A stretch of DNA of 64,000 bases. It comes from Aureobasidium sp. EXF-3400 (Eukaryota; Ascomycota; Dothideomycetes; Dothideales; Saccotheciaceae). Shown piece after piece: positions 56,072 to 64,000 of this stretch (within the stretch, counting starts at the first letter, position 1; each line of letters begins with the position of its first letter). The position numbers and the translations under genes were made by a program. The stretch is taken from positions 145,000-208,999 of the forward strand of contig SWBL01000045.1 in assembly GCA_024195585.1 (NCBI GenBank), given 5' to 3'. The notes beneath the pieces are model-generated. The model had not been told where the DNA came from, did no database searches, and saw only the letters and a list, made by a program, of their open reading frames with translations.

Positions 56072-56839
56072 CTAAGCAAAGGTGAGGAACTGTGCGGCGT
56101 TTCTTGACGAGAACGTGATCGAACTGTTGACGTAGCCACTGTGGACAGTCAAGAATCCAGCCTCAAATGTGTACACCGTAGCGGTGAAAGATTCACGACG
56201 GTCACCAAGATCAGATCCGTCAACACCAAGGAAGACATCATTGAGTCCTTCCAGTCTGCCAATGATCGACATGGAAGCATCGTTATCGTCAAGCTTGTCT
56301 GCAAGACTGTTGTTACCATCATCATCGTTGTTGTTATTGTTGGAAGGGAAAGTGATGGGTAGGGAAAAGTTGAGGTATTGGCCTGGTGCAAGGTCGGATG
56401 ATCCGTTGTTTGTCAAGATGGTGCCATAGAGCGATTGGCTGCTCAGCGAGCTGAAAGAGTCGCTACCATCAGACACGAAGGAGGAGATCTCTTCAGAGAC
56501 TGGCTTGCCAAGTTCAAAGAGGTGGACATTGTCGGAGTGAACGGCAACGAAAATCTCCATGATAGAGAGGGATGAGATGAGGTTCTGCACGGTAACATTG
56601 AGAGTGTTTCCGTTTCCGTTTCCGTTCGACGAGGCTGAGGTGTAGTCTGTCTTGGTAACTCCAGGAGAAGAGCTGTTGGCTGAGTTGCTTGAGCTGAAGG
56701 TACCCAAGATTTGGTCTCCGTCGTATGTCATGTCAGGTGAGGACCAGTTCTCGAATGCACTGGTGGACGAAGACTGGCGACCCTTGAGGGCAGCTGCCAT
56801 AGCTGCTGGCAGCAGAGCGGAGAGGAGAAGGAATTGCAT
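56072..56839 (-). CDS. Secreted asparagine/serine-rich protein of unknown function (255 aa)
   Basis: The start is ATG 56839; the 12 codons upstream have no ATG at their head. A clear signal peptide (MQFLLLSALLPAAMAAALKG) is followed by RQSSSTSAFENWSSPDMTYD. There are many N-glycosylation sequons (for example NSS, NVT, NGS, NFS). A low-complexity acidic tract SNNNNNDDDGNNS lies at about residues 165-180. The remainder looks like an all-beta domain (TLNVTVQNLISSLSIMEIFV, RRESFTATVYTFEAGFLTVH). It is cysteine-free, so not a typical small cysteine-rich effector; a cell-surface or wall-associated protein fits. A strong TATA box lies about 80 nt upstream. I do not recognise the family. Confidence 0.75.
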   Translation of the reverse strand: MQFLLLSALLPAAMAAALKGRQSSSTSAFENWSSPDMTYDGDQILGTFSSSNSANSSSPGVTKTDYTSASSNGNGNGNTLNVTVQNLISSLSIMEIFVAVHSDNVHLFELGKPVSEEISSFVSDGSDSFSSLSSQSLYGTILTNNGSSDLAPGQYLNFSLPITFPSNNNNNDDDGNNSLADKLDDNDASMSIIGRLEGLNDVFLGVDGSDLGDRRESFTATVYTFEAGFLTVHSGYVNSSITFSSRNAAQFLTFA

Positions 56840-58704
56840 GTTTGAAGGAAGATGTGACTGTGTAGTTCGTTGCAAGCGAGGAAGATGCTGACCTCGATCA
56901 CATGGAGCCCACGCTCTTTTTATATGTCGTCCTGTATACTGTCGACCATACCGTCCAGCATATCGTCATATTATCTGCTTTTGTCAACTGCCGACAGCGC
57001 CATGGTGTCCCACATGGATCAAACCATCGTCCTCGAGACAAATTCCCTGTTGAACAGTAGTACTCTTGCACTGTACACCCATGGAAGGTTTACCCAACAC
57101 TCATCCGGGGTCTCCGCCAGGACATATAAGCTTTTACGGCCAAGTACGGGGTTTTCTTCATGGTGGAGATGATGTCAATAATACCATCGGGTCGAGAAGT
57201 TGTAAATTCAATTTTCGATTGGAGAATCCGTCCTTCCTTCTGCCGCGGAGGGGAAGTCACAAAGTGCATGATCAATTGAGAGCGCACCTGATGGTAAAGT
57301 TGCTAGTGATCAGATCGATATGGTGCGGAAAGGTTCACAAACAGCTAGATCAGTATGGTGAAGAGAAAGACAGTGGTCGAGGGGACTTCCTTGCGTCGGT
57401 CTCGAGAACCAAAAGTTGTTTGCGGAAGGTGAGCACGCGACATCCTTGGGAACCCTCCGCGTTCGTGGAGCGGAGGATCGACAGACATATCTTGGCATTA
57501 CGTAGTCGCAACCAAGCAGCTTATTCCCGATACCATCGAATCGCTTCAAGGGTTGCCATCGCTTTGTCTTTTCTGTTCCCCCAGCATCATGACACAAGGT
57601 TGGAATTCAGGATACACGATTTTCCTTACCTCGCACAGTTTTTGATGACGACGAGACAGTAGGTACGGAATCCTTGATTAGCGAACCGAGCCACCGATGA
57701 TTCGATGATGGACTCGGTCGGAGACGCTTCGAGAAGCCTGGGAACCTCGAGAGACCCTCAGAGACCTCGAAATGCGCACATTCTGTCCACTGCACATTCC
57801 GAATGCGGAAGCAATATGGGTGTCGCGACTCCTCTATCAACTGCTCGGCGAGCTTGTCCGTCAGCTGCAAAATTCAAGATTGCAGGTTGCTGTATTGCTT
57901 TGGAAGGGTGGACGACCAATCAACGCTGCCGACTGAATCTTTAGTTGCGATCCGAGCACGAATCACAAGATGCCACATATACGAGATCTCTCCAACCGTA
58001 TGGACATCAAGGGCGAGGTCAAGCTAACATAAGCTCGCGAGCGCCATACCGCGAAAAGCGAGCTTTGAAGTCAACGCCTGTATGTTACTGTAGGACTGGA
58101 CATCGTTCGAGATGCGCGTCAATGTGTGCAAGATGGGTGTTGCATTGATATCGTCCCGCTGGCCTTCGTCTACCATAGTCAAGATGACAGGAAGGAGTAT
58201 ACCACAAAATCTCCAAATCATGGTCGCTAATTTCACACACAGAATGATCACGCACTTCAGCATCCTCTACATATACCGTGGACCTTTCCTCGCACTATTC
58301 AGCAGCTTGGGTCGCAACTTGTGTATGCTTAAGCGTCGATCATGCTTGGCTTTCTCGGAGTGCCCGATACAATACGAACCCTAACGACGATCACATAAGT
58401 TGCTCAGCTTTCCTACATCCTCTATCGCATTTATCCTACCTATACAGATTAGCGTGGCGTACTGAGGAGGCTTGGCGCTCCTTCCCGAAGTCCCCGCCTG
58501 GTTTCAGGATTGACCTGAGGCTCAACTTGCCGACCATCTCAGGCCATTTACCAAATACAGACACTCTGTCGTGGGATCTCGGTTGTATGACTTCTTCCCT
58601 TGGTTACTCCAACTATTTCTTCTTCTGATATCGGATTGTACTTACCGCCATCACTCTCTCTCACCTTGGAGGACATCTTGAAGCTTGAATTATCGAAAAC
58701 CATC
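56840..58704. other. Divergent intergenic region (1.87 kb)
   Basis: This is the promoter side of both the secreted protein gene (minus) and the five-module gene (plus). Open frames here show no domain or splice-consistent gene. Confidence 0.5.
56916..56924 (-). promoter_or_regulatory. TATA box of the secreted protein gene
   Basis: TATAAAAAG on the minus strand lies 77-85 nt upstream of the ATG at 56839. It is a near-perfect TATA consensus. Confidence 0.6.
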
Positions 58705-60861
58705 ATGGACAGACCGCCATTACCGCCTCGACGAAACCCTTCATCGCAGTCAGGATCCGATCGACCCCCTCCACTGCCACCTCGGAAACCATCACAAGGA
58801 TCTTCTCAACAGCCCTCCTATGGCTCCAGTCACAAGGACCCGATGGAAGATCTAGGAGAGAGATTCGAAACGTTGAATACAGACAGCCACTTGACATCGC
58901 AGGGTAATACACCGAGTACATCAGGATATCGACCTGAGCAGGCTAGTGCCAGACGACCAGCACCATATAAAACCTACTCAGGAGCCGAACACCCACCTCA
59001 TCTAGTGCCTTCTCCAAGCGGTGACTTCTTCACGACATCTTCTCCACCATCTTGTCTCTCAGCAGGTCAGAAGAGAAGCTACTATGTTGGCAGAGGATGT
59101 CCCAGTGGTGAAAATCTACTGCATGATGCATTCTGGTTCAGACACATCGATGTCCCAGGATTCTCCATCTGCAGCAGATGTTTTGAATTCCACATTCGCA
59201 ACAGCATCTTTGAACTCGACTTTGCTGGTGAGCTGGAGCCAGGTCGGACTGATGCTGCTCGATGCATGTTTGGAGTACCACATATAGCCGACCGACTATG
59301 GTCAGAGGCCGTCATCACGCGTGATCTTCAGGCAGTCAAGACATATATGGAAGCAAGGGCCAAGATGCCCAACTGTCGTGGCACAGGCGGTGTCTCTGGG
59401 ACAGCGTTGGTCGGATTGAAATGGTACCAAGCAAAGCACGATGCTATCCCAGGATTTATCGCTTGCGAGGCTTGTCACAATGCTTTCATCGTCGGTTCGA
59501 GCTTCGAGAAACGATTCAATCTCCATGATTATCAGCCAACACAGGATCAGACTTGGGCTTGCGATATTGCTGTACCGTATCTGACAAAGGCATTCGCTGA
59601 GTACTCAGAAGCGAATGATTGGTCCAAGTTCGTCGCTGCAGCGAAAAACCGCCTGAGTAAGCCAGCTTGTGCTGGTCTGAATACGGTCAGCTCGAAAAGC
59701 CGGAGTTGGTATGGGGTCAACTCTGGTGATATCGGTATCGTGATCTGCGAAACATGCTTCTTAGACTTGGTGGCCTTGACAACTTTCGAGAAGGAACACA
59801 CACCGAACCTTTTCTCGAATCAGGACAAGGAAATACAGCTAACATGCGATCTTGCAATTTCTCCATTGAAAGTTGCATACGGAGCAGCGTTGGGATATGA
59901 GAAGCACAAGATCTTCTGGGACACTTGCAAGGTGCAAATGAAGACGCCTCTGTGCAAAGGCGCAGGCATGGCTGGTGTGCAGTGGTATACTGTCAAAGGA
60001 GGCTGTGATAACTTCGACGTCTGCCCAACGTGCTACAGTGGTTTCATCTGCGCTTTCGGGATGCAAGTTTTCTTCCAACCTCAGAAGAAATGTCCTGCAG
60101 GCACGATCAAGATGTGCGACTTTTGTGCTGAGGCTCCCAATATCGCGAAGACCTTAATGCACTATATTATCGCACTCGAAACACCAGATAGAGAGCAGTT
60201 CATCACCCACACTCGACGTATGGCTTCCCTTTCACCCTGCACCGGAGTAAAACAGCAGGTAGCTCAGTTCTGGCGCATCGGGCTCAGAGGCGACCCCATG
60301 AGTGTATGTCCAGCATGTTACGAAGACGTCCTCCGCGACCAACCACTCACCCACTACTTCAATCACGAAAGCTCTCCAGGTAAACATCTATGCGAGCTCT
60401 ACTCCGCAAACATGCGCACACGCTGGCGAGCCGTTCAACAAGCATCCGCTACCCAAGGTATCAAAGACGCCAACAACAACTACCTCCCCGACGAAACCGC
60501 TCTTGCAAACTTCATCGCCTATCGCTCACACCGCACCCAAGTTTTCATCGAAACCATACCAGCGATAGAACAAATAAACGCAGCAGCACAAATGCGTCTG
60601 TTTGAACAGCGAAGGTTGAATCAGAATAGTTCTTTCTATAGCAATTTGGATAGGACTGTTGGTAATGCGGGTGGGATACATTTTGGTCCGTTGCCTACTT
60701 ATACCACTACGTATGGTAATTCGTCTGTGGGTTATGGGTTTGCTACGCCATTTGGTGTTGAGGGTGCGGCTTATGGGCAGCAGGCAAGGGCTGTGGCTAG
60801 TCAGGGGGGAGGTGACTTTGTGCGGATGGCACAGCTTGAGGCGAGATGGAAAGAGGTTGAG
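58705..60861 (+). CDS. Protein with five tandem four-cysteine modules (719 aa), unknown function
   Basis: The start is ATG 58705 (MDRPPLPPRRNPSSQSG); the frame is open upstream without a better ATG. Stop is TGA at 60862-60864. The N-terminal 125 residues are proline-rich and disordered, with PPLPPR motifs of SH3-ligand type. Then five units of about 95 residues each carry the pattern Cys-x(22-29)-Cys-x2-Cys-x(24-29)-Cys: C132/156/159/187, C224/254/257/286, C322/348/351/381, C417/440/443/471 and C512/535/538/563. Within each unit an aromatic pair (FW, WY) precedes the CxxC, and Cys-(Asp/Glu/Met) near the end is followed by a helix. The four cysteines per unit suggest zinc binding. The C-terminus is Gly/Tyr-rich. 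I cannot name the family. Confidence 0.78.
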
Positions 60862-60864
60862 TGA

Positions 60865-61357
60865 GCTTATTGATCCAGTCCGTTCAATCTCATCATTGCT
60901 GTTGTTGGCTGTTGTTTTACTTCTGGCTTGTCTAGAGTTTCCGTTGTACGCTGCATCCTATGACGACGAAGAGAGGCATAGTCACCACTGGAAAGTATCA
61001 GCGTCATCTGGAGGAGCGGCACATAGAGCACGGTTACATTGCACGCAGACAGTATGGGACAGAGAAGAGTAAGAAGCAAGTAGAGAAACAGCAAAGCTTC
61101 GATTCGTCAGAGACACAATGCTTTGATTACACCGACGGTCATCTACGGTAACCCCTGAACGCCATCCCAAATGCTTCCCATGCTGCGTAAGTCCATGCTA
61201 TGCGTAGAAACAAAAGCGCAAGAAGAGGCAGTAACCCCTGATGCTGAGACCCAAGTGACTTATCGATGACCTTCTCAATTGATCATCCCGCACCTCCTGT
61301 ATGTCGTTGATGAGTCCGGATGTAGAGAAAGGCAAGTCATCTCTCAGTGCCAGTGGT
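60865..61357. other. Convergent intergenic region (0.49 kb)
   Basis: This is the 3' space between two converging genes. Nothing else is seen. Confidence 0.5.
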
Positions 61358-61852
61358 TCAGATGGAAGGGTTACCGGGAGCCATCATGGTAGCCCAGATC
61401 AGCTTGAACGAGAGGGGGATAGTTGGAGGGCGAGCGACGGGCTCGGGCTTGGGGCCCTGACCGGCGTTGACGCTGTCAGAGGAAGGAGGCTGGGGGACAG
61501 GAAGGGGCTTGGGGATGGTGGTGGGAGCCTTGTTGTCCTTGGCGGGACCAGCAGCCTTGTTCTCGTTGGTGGGATCAGCGACCTTGTTGTCTTCGGTGCC
61601 ATTGGCGGTGGAAGAGATGGGAGCCATGGCCTTGGGATCGGCGGTACCAGTTCCAGTGGGCTTGTTGTCGTTGTCCTTCTTGGTGGGAGTAGCAGAGTGC
61701 AGATCGTGCTCAACAACGAAGATGCCGGAGGAGAACATGGCTAGGCAGATGTAAGTACGTGTAGGAGTGTATGAGACGCGAGTAAACTTACTTCTGATAG
61801 TGGAGGGAAGTTTTTTGCGTAGGACTTCTTGATAGATGACTGCGCGAAGCAT
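61358..61852 (-). CDS. Small hypothetical protein, Pro/Ala/Asn/Lys-rich (147 aa)
   Basis: Proposed exons are 61852-61792 (61 nt) and 61740-61358, with a 51-nt intron (GTAAGT donor, TAG acceptor) that joins STIR to TMFSSGIFVVEHD. The spliced N-terminus MLRAVIYQEVLRKKLPSTIR is amphipathic and basic, possibly a mitochondrial presequence; alternatively translation starts at ATG 61738. The middle is repetitive, with DNK/ENK units (TEDNKVADPTNENKAAGPAK) and a proline-rich stretch (PTTIPKPLPVPQPPSSDSVN). The end LSFKLIWATMMAPGNPSI is more hydrophobic. I do not recognise it. The intron signals make it better supported than its length alone. Confidence 0.5.
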   Translation of the reverse strand: MLRAVIYQEVLRKKLPSTIRSKFTRVSYTPTRTYICLAMFSSGIFVVEHDLHSATPTKKDNDNKPTGTGTADPKAMAPISSTANGTEDNKVADPTNENKAAGPAKDNKAPTTIPKPLPVPQPPSSDSVNAGQGPKPEPVARPPTIPLSFKLIWATMMAPGNPSI

Positions 61853-62502
61853 ACACGATGCTGGTAGCAGAAGTGTGTGTTTGGTTTTGAGGATGCTTGG
61901 ATGGGTGTGGAGGTTTGGAGATGCGATGTCTACGCGTGAGATGTTGTGGTGAGAGGTGGTGAAGAAAGCTGAGTGCGTGTAAACACAGCAGACATGTGAG
62001 TGATGGTTGCGAGAGCGCAGGTCGTGAGCTATTCCCTTTTGGGAAGGCAAACGACGGAGTCGACGTGGACTAGCCTCGACCCGACGTTCTCGATTCGAGA
62101 ACAAGGACTTTGTTCCACTTGCTGAAGTTCTGCAAGCTTTCAAGTACAGTTGATCGATACCCGGAGAGTCAATCTGCGTTCACAAAGACATGTCAGCTAT
62201 CTCAATCAGGGGCACATTGCAAAGTATAAGTGGATGACAGAAGCTCATCACGCCTTGCAGAAGTAAGTCTACTATCTAGAAATGCTACACAGTGCTTTGA
62301 CATGGGGTTCACAGTCATGATGAGGAAGGAGAAGTGGAAGGGAGTAACTTGTTCGAAGGAATAACGTCGAGGCATCTCTAGCAATTGTCATTGGTCGTGA
62401 ACAGACGCAGTGGATCTATTAGCAAAGTGCTCAGCAGTGAAGTATGATGTCAGTCGTAACTTAGCCATCTAATGGTGAGGATGAGGATCCACTCCCGACG
62501 GA
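61853..62502. other. Intergenic region (0.65 kb)
   Basis: This separates two minus-strand genes. No gene or repeat is seen. Confidence 0.45.
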
Positions 62503-63072
62503 TCAAACTATACGAATGCCACCGGTCTTTTTGGTCTCTGCTCGCTCCTTACGCTTCGAAAATGCTTCAGCAGTCTTGAAACACTTCTTGTACTGATAGT
62601 ATCTGAGCTCAGCAGGCTTGACCACCTTGTGGGTGCCGGGTGTCAACATGCCATGCTTATCATGACTCTTGGTTAGTTTACGAGCTTGACGGCCAAAGTC
62701 ACCTTTTTTGTATCCTGCTGGTAGATTGGGATCAAATATATCATCTTCAGTGGTGATATCCATTGCATCTGCAGCTTGAGCTGGTCGTATGGCATCTTTG
62801 AGTGCGGCCTTTCTCTTTCTCTTGAACAGGTTGTATTCTCTGCGACTCAAACCTTCGGGTGTGAGTAGAAGAACCGCTTCTTCCTCAGTGATGTTGAGAT
62901 CAATGAGAGAAGGCGAAGACGGTATAACAGATGTCGAGGGAACGTCAGATGGTGAGGGAACGTCAGATGGTGAAGGAACGATAGGCGTAGAAGGAACATC
63001 GGGCGTACCAGCGCCGATAGGAGTTGTACTTTCGTAGTTCATTTTTGTCGCCAGGACTTTCGTTTTATTCAT
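62503..63072 (-). CDS. Hypothetical basic protein with short Pro/Ser repeat (189 aa)
   Basis: The start is ATG 63072 (MNKTKVLATKMNYESTTPIG) or ATG 63042. An N-terminal tract of near-identical six-residue units (VPSPSD, VPSTSV; 18-bp DNA repeats at about 62930-63000) precedes a helical segment LNITEEEAVLLLTPEGLSRR. A strongly basic stretch (LFKRKRKAALKDA) follows, then KKGDFGRQARKLTKSHDKHG and a Lys/Arg-rich end. It may be a nuclear or nucleic-acid-binding protein, but this is inferred only from charge. No family is recognised. Confidence 0.55.
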   Translation of the reverse strand: MNKTKVLATKMNYESTTPIGAGTPDVPSTPIVPSPSDVPSPSDVPSTSVIPSSPSLIDLNITEEEAVLLLTPEGLSRREYNLFKRKRKAALKDAIRPAQAADAMDITTEDDIFDPNLPAGYKKGDFGRQARKLTKSHDKHGMLTPGTHKVVKPAELRYYQYKKCFKTAEAFSKRKERAETKKTGGIRIV

Positions 63073-63602
63073 TTACTCGAGGTCGCATCGAGAATAGATT
63101 ATTCGACCTTATGAACCTTTTCCACTTTTCGAGAGGACAAAGAATATCCAAAGAGATTGCGAAGAGATTAAGACAATGGAAATCTTGGCTGAGACCCAAA
63201 GAACAGAGAGTCAGAACAGTGGAAGGAACGATGCTTTCCGCGCTTCCTTTGTCAATCAGACTTGGTGGCTTTGTTCGACTCCCCGAACAACATCAACTTA
63301 TCAGATCACGCATCATTCGGTTCTTTCACCATCTCATATCCACCATGAATGGCTCTTTGAATATCCCTTTGACTACTCGGACGAAATGACAATCTCATTG
63401 TACCACCCCTTCGACGTCCTTTGATCGCCCCTAGCCGAAGCACCACGAACAATGGACATACAGCTAGACATAAAAGGATAAGATGGCTCGCGAATGGCTA
63501 TATAACACAAGAACTCGATACTCGATACACTATTCTCCAAAACTCCAACACACTATTCGAACTTCCAACACTACAAACAAAACAACCAGTCACATTTGAA
63601 TT
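63073..63602. other. Divergent intergenic region (0.53 kb)
   Basis: This is the promoter side of both flanking genes. A TATAT-like run at about 63499-63505 (GGCTATATAAC) lies about 100 nt upstream of ATG 63603. Confidence 0.45.
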
Positions 63603-64000
63603 ATGCCTCCCAAGAGAAAAGGAATCACCCGTAACGTCCCCCTTGAGCAGGAGCTAATTGCGCTCGGTGCCGATGAAGACGAGATCTTCGGAATGTCTGC
63701 ACAGGAACAGGGTGCGATGTACGATAGAATGCAGGGCATCGCTCCTCGCGACCTTGCGACTGCTTTCGTGCAAACGTACACAGATAATCAACAGCAGGCT
63801 GCAGCCAATGCGGCAGCTGCCATGGCCGCTAATCCTCCGCCTCCTTACCTGCTCCTGTCGCTCGTCCGGCCGCTCCTATCGAGGTTGCTGCTGCTGTCGA
63901 GGCTGCTGCTGCTGTCGAGGCTGCTGCTCCTGTCGAGGCTGCTGCTCCTGTCGAGGCTGCTGCTCCTGTCGAGGCTGCTGCTCCTGTCGAGGCTGCTGCT
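63603..64000 (+). CDS. Hypothetical protein with 18-bp coding minisatellite (3' end off the window)
   Basis: The start ATG 63603 opens MPPKRKGITRNVPLEQELIA, followed by an acidic helical region and a Gln/Ala-rich stretch (about residues 60-78). From 63881 to the window end the DNA is a tandem 18-bp repeat. In the frame of the ATG it reads as LLLLSR-type repeats. In the frame that would follow one inserted base near 63846 it reads PAPVARPAAPIEVAAAVEAA, which fits the preceding Ala/Pro-rich composition far better. A base-call or assembly slip, or an unseen splice, is therefore likely. No function can be given. Confidence 0.5.
   Translation, partial: MPPKRKGITRNVPLEQELIALGADEDEIFGMSAQEQGAMYDRMQGIAPRDLATAFVQTYTDNQQQAAANAAAAMAANPPPPYLLLSLVRPLLSRLLLLSRLLLLSRLLLLSRLLLLSRLLLLSRLLLLSRLL
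63881..64000 (+). repeat. 18-bp tandem repeat (6.7 copies, continues past the edge)
   Basis: Units of GAGGCTGCTGCTCCTGTC run from 63881 to the end. Units 1 and 2 (63881-63916) differ by one to three bases; units 3-6 are identical; unit 7 is cut by the window edge. The 18-bp period keeps any reading frame. Confidence 0.95.

Noticed and set aside
1..64000. CRISPR arrays, bacterial operons, intact transposase or reverse transcriptase genes, rRNA genes
   Set aside because: None seen. The window is eukaryotic, spliced and dominated by single genes with their own promoters.

Overview
This is nuclear DNA of a filamentous ascomycete (Pezizomycotina; a dothideomycete-like fungus is my guess, but the class is not proven by the sequence). 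The evidence is eukaryotic genes with short introns (mostly 50-65 nt, GTAAGT-type donors, CTRAC branch points), an intron-containing nuclear tRNA-Phe, and typical filamentous-fungal families: a Cut12/SnaD spindle-pole protein, phosphatidylinositol synthase, a complex I small subunit, a PTH11/rhodopsin-domain receptor, a GH12 glucanase, an S28 peptidase and an AspRS-DUF2156 sterol aspartyltransferase. I support 22 protein-coding genes and one tRNA, and propose exon structures where the reading frame and splice sites agree. There is no operon, plasmid, CRISPR array or intact transposon.

Layout. 1-4.0 kb: a left-truncated spindle-pole coiled-coil gene and a divergent intradiol dioxygenase. 4.0-8.4 kb: a gene desert with at least four decayed copies of a 0.6-0.8 kb repeat, plus one copy of a small dispersed element. 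8.4-20.7 kb: an orphan gene, a small hydrophilic protein, a Gtt1-like GST divergent from a complex I B15-like subunit, a large F-box protein and PIS1. 20.7-24.1 kb: a second gene-poor stretch. 24.1-33.1 kb: a protein with an AMPK/CBM48-like N-terminus, two more copies of the dispersed element, a zinc-ribbon low-complexity protein, a one-span membrane protein, and ErdS. 34.2-41.7 kb: an S28 peptidase, tRNA-Phe, a DUF1479 oxygenase and a C2H2 protein. 44.1-51.4 kb: a multi-span membrane protein, a PTH11-like receptor and a secreted GH12 enzyme. 53.4-64 kb: an orphan regulator-like gene, a secreted asparagine-rich protein, a protein with five four-cysteine modules, two small orphans, and a right-truncated gene carrying an 18-bp coding minisatellite.

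The genes do not form one pathway. The mix is housekeeping (PIS1, complex I, SnaD, tRNA), membrane-lipid chemistry (PIS1; ErdS, which uses Asp-tRNA to aspartylate ergosterol), and surface or secreted functions (GH12, S28, receptor, small secreted protein). ErdS is the most striking known system. The five-module cysteine protein and the two repeat families are the best candidates for undescribed features.
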